Assembly (NCBI GenBank): GCA_937925455.1
Contig: CALEWF010000066.1
Location: forward strand, 1-6,002
From: an uncultured Flavobacteriales bacterium
GTDB lineage: Bacteria; Bacteroidota; Bacteroidia; CAIKAF01
DNA: 6,002 nucleotides
Direction: 5' to 3'
Shown here: positions 1-5,403 of the stretch, piece after piece
How positions within the stretch are numbered: position 1 is the stretch's first letter
How the letters are laid out: each line of letters begins with the position of its first letter
The notes under the pieces: model-generated
What the model saw: the letters and a program-made list of their open reading frames with translations, nothing else
Databases searched by the model: none
What the model was told of the DNA's origin: nothing
Made by a program: the position numbers and the translations under genes

Positions 1-1
1 A

Positions 2-61
2 AACCCAAATTATGCATTAGAAAATTTCCGTAGGCATCCAGAAAAACAAAAACCTACGTAG
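2..61 (+). CDS. possible C-terminal tail of a protein entering from the left
   Basis: The second forward frame is open from the window edge to a TAG at 59-61 and reads as 19 residues starting NPNYALENF and ending RHPEKQKPT. The composition is protein-like, with a charged tail as is common at C-termini, and no other forward frame stays open as long from the edge. No family can be recognised from so few residues, and a 19-codon open run can arise by chance, so this is a weak call. The sequence to the left would settle it. Confidence 0.25.
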   Translation, partial: NPNYALENFRRHPEKQKPT

Positions 62-78
62 CCACTGTTAACATAAAT

Positions 79-188
79 AACCACAGAGAACACAAAGGAG
101 TATTGTGTGTTTTTACTTTCATTTTCTTTGTGTTCTCCGTGTATCTCTGTGTTCTTTGTGGTTAAATTTTTCACCACAGAGAACACAG
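79..188. repeat. cluster of imperfect inverted repeats (unit accacagagaacaca)
   Basis: Four related arms are visible. Arm A (79-99) and arm D (173-188) are in direct orientation and share accacagagaacaca exactly. Arms B (about 124-141) and C (145-163) carry the reverse complement with one to a few mismatches. C and D can form a 16-bp hairpin (147-162 with 173-188) containing one T-G wobble and a 10-base loop, and A can pair with C over about 19 bases with two mismatches. Similar CTCTGTGTTCTCTGTGG-like repeats are, from general experience, common in intergenic DNA of environmental bacteria. The span has no credible gene. A 63-codon reverse reading frame across it is made mostly of the repeat itself. 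The stretch from here to about 288 is AT-rich, and I see nothing else in it. Confidence 0.8.
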
Positions 189-288
189 ATAAATAAACCA
201 ATTAAAAAACATCTGAAATAACATTTATTGCAATTGAAGTAAAATAGCTGGTTGAACCATGGTGTTTACTTCATAGAATCGGCTTTAA

Positions 289-573
289 TACAGAAATGAA
301 AATGAATTTGCATTATATCCGGTTGTCTATTGCATAATTTGGGTAAAAAATGTTGTATCAGGAAATGTACAAATTAGAATACAGAAATTGGGAGACAATT
401 ATCAGTTAGTTTATACAGATAATGGAAAGGAAGTAAGTGAAGAAATGATGAACAAAAAAGATGCCCTTTGTATAAAGCTGGTAGATATTTTTGTTCAAGA
501 ACTTAATGGCACCTTAGATGTAGAGGCGAAAAATGGGAATAATAAATTTACTGTACATTTTCCCATTAACTAA
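289..573 (+). pseudogene. decayed C-terminal ATPase domain of a sensor histidine kinase
   Basis: One forward frame is open from a TAA at 286-288 to the TAA at 571-573, about 94 codons. Its second half resembles the end of a HATPase_c domain of the HisKA_2/HWE kind: QLVYTDNGK (the D-x-G region), then a helix ALCIKLVDIFVQELNGTLDV, then a final strand KFTVHFPIN. Key glycines are lost: DNGKG has become DNGKE and the usual LGLKLV has become LCIKLV, each explicable by one base change. The N-box upstream (around residues VVYCIIWVKNV) lacks the expected Asn-Glu pair. No ATG in this frame precedes the conserved part, only a TTG at 388, and there are two in-frame stops just upstream (274-276 and 286-288). 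There is no sensor or dimerisation region. I infer a relic that cannot phosphorylate. A short expressed, ATP-less protein starting at TTG 388 (61 residues) is possible but unlikely. Confidence 0.6.
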
Positions 574-587
574 TTTTTTCACTAAAT

Positions 588-613
588 AAAAAAGCCCATG
601 AAGGGCTTTTTTT
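588..613. terminator. bidirectional rho-independent terminator
   Basis: AAAAAAGCCC (588-597) pairs perfectly with GGGCTTTTTT (603-612) around a five-base loop ATGAA, giving a 10-bp stem. Reading right, the stem ends in a T run; reading left, it also ends in a T run, so it can stop transcription from both sides. It lies 15 bp after the histidine kinase relic and includes the stop codon (612-614) of the reverse-strand oxoamine synthase gene. It therefore probably serves mainly as that gene's terminator. Confidence 0.85.
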
Positions 614-1868
614 ATGCTTGAGGAACAGCTTCAGCGTAGTGTTTGTTATCGTATAGTCCGTTTTTAAGCTTATGAGCTACATCGGCAAAAGCATTTACAG
701 TATATTGTACATCGTCTAACGTGTGAACTGCTGTTGGAATCAAACGCAAAATGATGGTTCCTTTAGGAATTACAGGATACAATACTACAGAACAGAAAAT
801 ATTGTATTTTTCACGAATGTCATATACCACATGCGATGCCTCTTGGGGGTTACCTGACAAAACAACCGGAGTAACCGGAGACGTTGTTTTACCAATATTG
901 ATCCCCACTTCACGTAATCCGTTTTGTAATGCATGAACAATTTTCCACAAGTTTTCTTTTAGTTCCGGGCGGGTACGCATTAATTCCAAGCGTTTCAATC
1001 CGCCCACCACCAAAGGCATAGGAAGTGATTTAGCAAAAATCTGCGAACGAGTATTGTATTTTAAATAATTTATTACTTCCGGTTCAGCCGCTACAAATGC
1101 CCCAATGCTAGCAAATGATTTGGCAAATGTGCCAAAATAAACATCAATTTGATCTTGAACGCCCTGCTCCTGTCCGGTACCTCCTAATTTAGGTCCCATG
1201 GTTCCAATTCCGTGAGCATCATCTACTAATAAACGGAAATTATATTTCTTTTTCAAAGCTACAATTCCACGTAAATCTCCCTGAGCGCCACTCATACCAA
1301 ATACTCCTTCGGTAATTACTAAGATACCTCCTCCAGTTTGGTCAGTTATGTGTTTTGCATGTTGTAATTGTTTTTCCAAGCTCTCCATATCATTATGCTT
1401 GTACACAAAGCGTTTTCCGGAATGTAATCGAACTCCATCAACCAAACAAGCATGCGATTCGGCATCATATACTACCACATCATGCCTTCCCAGCAACGCA
1501 TCTACAACCGACATTATACCCTGATAGCCGTAATTCATCAACATTCCGGCCGGCTTTTCTACAAAAGCAGCCAGTTCTTGCTCAAATTGCTCATGCAGAT
1601 CAGTTTCACCCGTCATCATTCTTGCCCCCATGGGATAGGCTAAGCCATATTTTGCAGCAGCTTCTGCATCTGCTTTTCTTACTTCCGGATGATTGGCTAA
1701 GCCTAAATAATTATTCAGACTCCATACCAATACTTCTCTTCCTTTAAAGTACATCCGAGGACCAATTTCACCAGTAAGTTTTGGAAATGCATAGTATCCG
1801 TGAGCTACCTTGGCATATTGTCCCAAAGGTCCAGGATTTTTCAGAATTTTATCAAAAATATCACCCAT
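612..1868 (-). CDS. PLP-dependent alpha-oxoamine synthase (serine palmitoyltransferase / KBL / cysteate acyltransferase-like)
   Basis: A cytosolic fold-type I enzyme of 418 residues that joins an amino acid to an acyl thioester with loss of CO2. The family includes serine palmitoyltransferase, 2-amino-3-ketobutyrate CoA ligase, BioF and the cysteate acyltransferase of sulfonolipid synthesis. Visible hallmarks are the N-terminal WSLNNYLGLANHPEV (49-63), the GARMMTGETDLHEQFE block (81-96), His139 in ESHAC (expected to stack on the cofactor), TEGVFGMSG (186-194), VDDAHGIG (215-222, Asp and His contacting PLP), GTFAKSF with the Schiff-base Lys250, and Arg375 in ILRLIP, where the family binds the substrate carboxylate. 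All catalytic positions are present, so it should be active. It is somewhat longer than BioF or KBL because of an N-terminal extension and a C-terminal tail. No kbl partner (threonine dehydrogenase) or bio gene is nearby, so a role in sphingolipid or sulfonolipid base synthesis is the best inference, but the substrate cannot be fixed. The start chosen is the only Met before the conserved region. It stands alone and is transcribed away from bamD. Confidence 0.9.
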   Translation of the reverse strand: MGDIFDKILKNPGPLGQYAKVAHGYYAFPKLTGEIGPRMYFKGREVLVWSLNNYLGLANHPEVRKADAEAAAKYGLAYPMGARMMTGETDLHEQFEQELAAFVEKPAGMLMNYGYQGIMSVVDALLGRHDVVVYDAESHACLVDGVRLHSGKRFVYKHNDMESLEKQLQHAKHITDQTGGGILVITEGVFGMSGAQGDLRGIVALKKKYNFRLLVDDAHGIGTMGPKLGGTGQEQGVQDQIDVYFGTFAKSFASIGAFVAAEPEVINYLKYNTRSQIFAKSLPMPLVVGGLKRLELMRTRPELKENLWKIVHALQNGLREVGINIGKTTSPVTPVVLSGNPQEASHVVYDIREKYNIFCSVVLYPVIPKGTIILRLIPTAVHTLDDVQYTVNAFADVAHKLKNGLYDNKHYAEAVPQA

Positions 1869-1909
1869 GTTACAAAATCTTAAATGCGAATATTATGAGA
1901 ATAAATGGT

Positions 1910-1927
1910 TAATTTTGGGCAAAGTTA
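1910..1927. promoter_or_regulatory. near-palindrome with -7 promoter elements on both strands
   Basis: The 139-bp divergent gap contains TAATTTTG on the plus strand (1910-1917) and, two bases further, TAACTTTG on the minus strand (1927-1920). Both match the Bacteroidota sigma-A -7 consensus TAnnTTTG exactly. Together they form an imperfect 18-bp palindrome in which 7 of 9 pairs are complementary. Predicted starts would be near 1923 rightward (leader of about 85 bases to bamD) and near 1914 leftward (leader of about 46 bases to the oxoamine synthase). Convincing -33 TTTG elements at the right distance are not seen on either strand, so this rests on the -7 boxes and their placement. It could also be a regulator operator. 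Confidence 0.45.
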
Positions 1928-2007
1928 TAACAAAACCAGGTAGTCGTTTGAAAAATAATCTTTCATTTTTAACAATTTCTCCCCAGTTAAAACGTTTCTT
2001 TGGATTG

Positions 2008-2862
2008 ATGAAGGGATTGAAGGTTATAATATGGCTGTTTGCATCGATTTTTGTGTTGTCATTATTTACTGGGTGTAGCGAATATCAGAAGCTGGTAAAA
2101 AGTACCGATTATGCTTTAAAATACGAAAAGGCTAAAGAATATTATAATAAAAAGAAATATTCTAAAGCCCTTACCTTGTTTGAAGAACTTTTAACCATCT
2201 ACCGGGGAACTACAAAAGCTGAAGAAATTTATTATTATTATGCATACAGTCATTATGGTGTAGGCGATTATATTTTGGCTAATCACTTTTTTACTACGTA
2301 TTCTTCCATATACCCAATGAGTAGTAGGGTAGAGGAGTGTGATTTTATGGCAGCCTATTGCCATTATTTAGATTCACCCCGCGATGTATTGGAGCAGTCG
2401 AATACGTTATTAGCTATTAGCGAATTGCAGTCATTTGTTAATCGTTACCCCCAAAGCTCAAGGGTTGCCAGGTGCAATGAATTGATTGAAGAATTACGCA
2501 AGAAACTAGAAAATAAAGCTTATCGTAATGCTATGCAGTATTACAGCATGGAAAAATATAATTCGGCTTCGGTAGCGTTTGCTAATGTGTTGAAGGAATT
2601 TCCGGATACAGAAAGGAGATTTGAGTTATATTACATGATTATTAAGTCTAATTATATGTATGGAAAGTTAAGCGTTCGGTCAAAAAAGAAAGAACGTTTG
2701 CAGTTAGCTAAAGATAATTATATTAAATTTGCCGACAAATTAGCTTCTTCAAAATACGCAAAACCAGCGCAAGAAATCATGCAGAAAGTAGAAGCTGAGT
2801 TAAAGTTGTTGGAAGAGGAAGATAAAAGATTAAAAGAAGAAAAATCAAGAAGTAAACAATAG
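2008..2862 (+). CDS. bamD: outer membrane protein assembly lipoprotein BamD
   Basis: BamD is an outer-membrane lipoprotein facing the periplasm that works with BamA to insert beta-barrel proteins. The 284-residue product begins with MKGLK, a hydrophobic segment (6-20) and the lipobox LFTGC, with lipidated Cys23. After it comes SEYQKLVKSTD, typical of Bacteroidota BamD, then TPR-like helical repeats: KAKEYYNKKKYSKALTLFEE (41-60), AEEIYYYYAYSHYGVGDYIL (71-90), the AAYCHYLDSPR stretch (115-125), AISELQSFVNRYPQS (136-150) and AYRNAMQYYSMEKYNSA (171-187). The last 25 residues are a charged, coil-like tail. The frame stays open upstream to an ATG at 1810, but that would add 66 residues, overlap the reverse gene and bury the signal peptide, so ATG 2008 is chosen. 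No Shine-Dalgarno site is evident, as usual in this phylum. It is first in the cluster, 4 bp before rpoZ. Confidence 0.92.
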   Translation: MKGLKVIIWLFASIFVLSLFTGCSEYQKLVKSTDYALKYEKAKEYYNKKKYSKALTLFEELLTIYRGTTKAEEIYYYYAYSHYGVGDYILANHFFTTYSSIYPMSSRVEECDFMAAYCHYLDSPRDVLEQSNTLLAISELQSFVNRYPQSSRVARCNELIEELRKKLENKAYRNAMQYYSMEKYNSASVAFANVLKEFPDTERRFELYYMIIKSNYMYGKLSVRSKKKERLQLAKDNYIKFADKLASSKYAKPAQEIMQKVEAELKLLEEEDKRLKEEKSRSKQ

Positions 2863-2866
2863 AGGT

Positions 2867-3190
2867 ATGAGTTATAAAAAAGTTCAGGCAGAAGTTACAA
2901 CAGTTACCCGCGATGTAACCCAGTTGAATGAACATACTGGCAATGTATATAAGTCTATTGCTATTTTAAGTAAACGAGCCAACCAAATTCAGACAAAAAT
3001 TAAAGAAGAGCTTCAGAATAAGTTGGAAGAGTTTGCCAGCCATACCGATAATCTGGAAGAAGTATTTGAAAATCGGGAACAAATTGAAATTTCCCGTCAT
3101 TACGAAAAACTTCCCAAGCCTGCAGCCATTGCTTATCAGGAGTGGGTGGACGGTCAAATTTATTTCAGAGACCCTGAAGAAGAAGCATAA
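2867..3190 (+). CDS. rpoZ: DNA-directed RNA polymerase omega subunit (Rpb6 family)
   Basis: A 107-residue protein of the RNA polymerase Rpb6/omega family, which helps assemble and stabilise the beta-prime subunit. The core signature is TGNVYKSIAILSKRANQI (24-41), equivalent to the NRFELVLVAAKRARQ helix of E. coli omega. A Lys/Glu-rich helix follows (42-68). The tail SRHYEKLPKPAAIAYQEW (77-94), ending with YFRDP, is characteristic of the Bacteroidota form, which is a little longer than E. coli omega. The N-terminal VTTVTRDV (10-17) also fits this group. The start lies 4 bp after the bamD stop; the AGAGG just before it is too close to act as a normal ribosome site. Such spacing suggests co-transcription and possibly translational coupling with bamD. 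Confidence 0.9.
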   Translation: MSYKKVQAEVTTVTRDVTQLNEHTGNVYKSIAILSKRANQIQTKIKEELQNKLEEFASHTDNLEEVFENREQIEISRHYEKLPKPAAIAYQEWVDGQIYFRDPEEEA

Positions 3191-3215
3191 GCCTATTTTT
3201 TATTAAATCCAGACT

Positions 3216-4427
3216 ATGAATTTGTCCGGTAAAAAAATCCTGCTGGGAATTACCGGAGGCATTGCTGCGTATAAAACTCCCCAACTGGTTCGATTGTTGA
3301 TAAAACAGGGGGCGCAGGTACGGGTAGTGATGACCCCCGATGCTCATCATTTTGTTACACCACTTACATTAGCTACTGTTTCGCGAAATCCGGTGCTTAC
3401 AGATTTTTATGATGAAAATGGTTCGTGGAATAATCATGTGGATTTGGCTTTATGGGCCGATCTTATATTAGTAGCTCCACTTACTGCCAATACCTTGGCA
3501 AAAATGGCCCAAGGGCTATGCGATAATCTATTATTAGCAGTTTATTTATCTGCCAAATCGCCGGTGATGTTGGCACCCGCCATGGATTTAGATATGTATC
3601 AGCATCCTGCGGTGCGTATTAATATAGAAACTTTAAAAGCATTTGGGCACCAGGTTATTCCAGCGGCTAATGGTGAGCTTGCCAGCGGTTTATCTGGCGA
3701 AGGCAGGATGCCAGAGCCGGAAGAATTGTTGCAACATGTATTATATCATTTTTTATCAAAAAAATCCCTCCAAGGTAAACGCATATTGATAACTGCCGGG
3801 CCTACTTTTGAAGCCATCGATCCGGTAAGGTTTATTGGAAATCATAGTTCGGGAAAAATGGGTGTTGCTTTGGCAGATGAATTAGCAATGCGAGGGGCTT
3901 CAGTAACCTTAGTTTGTGGCCCATCGAGCATTCAATCAACTCACCCTTCAGTAAACCGTATTAATGTAACTTCTGCAAATGAAATGTACCAAGCCGCGGT
4001 AGAAATCTTCAAAGACTCAGATGCCGCTATTTTAGCGGCTGCCGTAGCTGATTATATGCCGGCCGATATATCCTCTTCTAAGATCAAGAAAAAAGAGGAT
4101 AAAATGACGTTGCAACTCATCAAAACCCCTGATATTTTAGCTTCTTTGGGTAAAATAAAAAACAAAAAACAAGTGCTGGTTGGTTTTGCTTTAGAAACCG
4201 ATGATGAAGAAAAACATGCCATAGAAAAACTCAAGAAGAAAAACCTCGACTTTATAGTTCTTAATTCATTGAATGATCTGGGTGCCGGTTTTAAGCATGA
4301 TACCAACAAAATTTCCATCATTGACCGAAATTTGAAGGTGATTCGCTACGGACTCAAATCAAAATCTGAAGTTGCCTTAGATATTGCTGATTATTTAGAA
4401 ACCGTATTAAAAAAAGTGCAAGGATGA
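3216..4427 (+). CDS. coaBC: bifunctional phosphopantothenoylcysteine decarboxylase / phosphopantothenate-cysteine ligase CoaBC
   Basis: This enzyme makes 4'-phosphopantetheine precursors for coenzyme A: the C-terminal CoaB half joins cysteine to phosphopantothenate using CTP, and the N-terminal CoaC half decarboxylates the product using FMN. The length, 403 residues, is normal. The CoaC half shows GITGGIAAYK (11-20), catalytic His74 in NNHVDL, APLTANTLAKMAQGLCDN (87-104) for FMN binding, PAMDLDM (121-127) and the substrate clamp ASGLSGEGRMPEPE (156-169). The CoaB half shows ITAGPTFEAIDPVR (192-205), GNHSSGKMG (208-216), AAAVADY (274-280), the KIKK motif with Lys289, and GFALET (323-328). Two CoaC positions differ from E. 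coli: Asp124 replaces the Asn of PAMN, and Ser157 stands where the ACG Cys is expected. I believe similar residues occur in other Bacteroidota, so activity is likely. It starts 25 bp after rpoZ and overlaps the next gene by 4 bp (ATGA). Confidence 0.95.
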   Translation: MNLSGKKILLGITGGIAAYKTPQLVRLLIKQGAQVRVVMTPDAHHFVTPLTLATVSRNPVLTDFYDENGSWNNHVDLALWADLILVAPLTANTLAKMAQGLCDNLLLAVYLSAKSPVMLAPAMDLDMYQHPAVRINIETLKAFGHQVIPAANGELASGLSGEGRMPEPEELLQHVLYHFLSKKSLQGKRILITAGPTFEAIDPVRFIGNHSSGKMGVALADELAMRGASVTLVCGPSSIQSTHPSVNRINVTSANEMYQAAVEIFKDSDAAILAAAVADYMPADISSSKIKKKEDKMTLQLIKTPDILASLGKIKNKKQVLVGFALETDDEEKHAIEKLKKKNLDFIVLNSLNDLGAGFKHDTNKISIIDRNLKVIRYGLKSKSEVALDIADYLETVLKKVQG

Positions 4428-5341
4428 AACGATGTTTTTTTTTGATTTCAATTTGCATGGGATTAGGCTGGCAGCTTTATAGCCAGGAGCTGAAATGTAA
4501 TGTAACGGTAAATAGCAATCAGATTGCCCAAGTAGACCGTTCTATTTTTGACGCTTTACAAAAAGGTATTTATGAATTTATGTATAATACACAATGGACT
4601 GATGAAATTTATCAAGATTATGAGAAAATAGAATGTGGTATTTTTATAAATGTTACTGAGCAAGAAAAAGACAACGCTGGACAAATTGTAGCTGATCGAT
4701 ACAAAGGTACCATTACGATAAACGCTCGTAGGCCAGTATATAATACGTCTTATTACACTACTATATTTAATTACCAGGATAATGATTTTACTTTTCAATA
4801 TATCCCTTTTCAGCAATTTTATTATTCTGAAAACACAAGCATGTCAAATCTAACAGCAGTATTAGCATTTTATGCGTATTATATAATAGCCTTAGATCAT
4901 GAAACCTTTTCGCTGGAAGGAGGAGAGAAATACATGGTAAAAGCTCAGAACATTGTAAATATGTCGCAAAATTTAGCAGATCGGGGTTGGAAAGCTAATG
5001 AAGGAAATAGTAACAGGTATTGGCTAGTTTATGATTACTTAAGCCCAGCCTTTAAACCACTGCGAACTTTAATGTATAATTATCACCGAAAAGGATTTGA
5101 TGTAATGCAGCAAAATTTGGATGAAGGACGTGCACAGGTAATAGAATCATTAAAAACTTTGGAAAAAATCTGGACCCAGCGCCCAAATGCATTTTTACTT
5201 CAGGTGTTTTTTAGTACCAAACGCAATGAAATATTGTCTATGTTAAAAGAAACACCGCTTAACATCAAGGCCGATTTAATTCCTATTCTTAAAAAAGTAG
5301 ATCCATCTCAGGCTTCTAAATATGATGAAGTAAATAAGTAG
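4424..5341 (+). CDS. porD: DUF4835 family secreted protein, probable type IX secretion protein PorD
   Basis: A 305-residue exported protein with a cleavable signal peptide: MKRC, a hydrophobic stretch to about residue 18, and a likely cut after LYS20, leaving QELKCNVTVNS. The body follows the DUF4835 pattern: CNVTVNS near the new N-terminus, a segment ending FMYNTQWT (52-59), an IECGIFINV strand (69-77), the strongly conserved ARRPVYNTSYYTT (101-113), NDFTFQYIPFQQ, NLTAVLAFYAYYIIALDHE with FSLEGGEKY (about 142-169), GWKANEGNSNRYWL, NYHRKGFDVM and a closing KVDPSQASKY. No catalytic motif is seen. The family is largely confined to Bacteroidota; it is, to my recollection, annotated as PorD of the type IX secretion system, but its mechanism is not established, so the symbol is moderately certain. 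Its start lies within the end of coaBC, which suggests translational coupling. Codons 4-7 contain a run of nine T (4435-4443). Confidence 0.8.
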   Translation: MKRCFFLISICMGLGWQLYSQELKCNVTVNSNQIAQVDRSIFDALQKGIYEFMYNTQWTDEIYQDYEKIECGIFINVTEQEKDNAGQIVADRYKGTITINARRPVYNTSYYTTIFNYQDNDFTFQYIPFQQFYYSENTSMSNLTAVLAFYAYYIIALDHETFSLEGGEKYMVKAQNIVNMSQNLADRGWKANEGNSNRYWLVYDYLSPAFKPLRTLMYNYHRKGFDVMQQNLDEGRAQVIESLKTLEKIWTQRPNAFLLQVFFSTKRNEILSMLKETPLNIKADLIPILKKVDPSQASKYDEVNK

Positions 5342-5403
5342 TCCTCAAAATTCCTTCGTACTGCCTATCTTTTTTTAATTTCGTGTTGTTTTCAGCAGGT
5401 AGT

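Noticed and set aside
29..58. Six-base inverted repeat CGTAGG / CCTACG as a terminator
   Set aside because: The stem is short, the loop is 18 bases and no T run follows on the plus strand.
10..201. Reverse-strand open frame of 63 codons
   Set aside because: It is made mostly of the inverted repeat cluster read through; the FSVV...TTKNTEIHGEHKE composition is typical of translated repeats, not of a protein family.
1355..1747. Forward 130-codon frame opposite the oxoamine synthase
   Set aside because: It is antisense to a well-conserved coding region and has a His/Pro/Leu-rich composition typical of a shadow frame.
1947..1979. Second candidate bamD promoter (TTTG at 1947, TAACAATTTC near 1970)
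   Set aside because: The downstream box does not fit TAnnTTTG without adding two bases, while the element at 1910-1917 is an exact match.
1810..2007. Upstream extension of bamD to ATG 1810 (or ATG 1867)
   Set aside because: It would overlap the conserved N-terminus of the reverse gene and place the lipoprotein signal peptide inside the protein; ATG 2008 gives a normal signal and lipobox.
4052..4321. Reverse frame inside coaBC
   Set aside because: It lies wholly within the conserved CoaB domain, is Ser/Phe/Leu-rich, and has no recognisable domain; a shadow frame.
5355..5383. Possible separate promoter for recN (TTCG, 17 bases, TAATTTCG)
   Set aside because: Both boxes deviate from the TTTG / TAnnTTTG consensus at one base, and such near matches are frequent in AT-rich DNA; not supported strongly enough to list.
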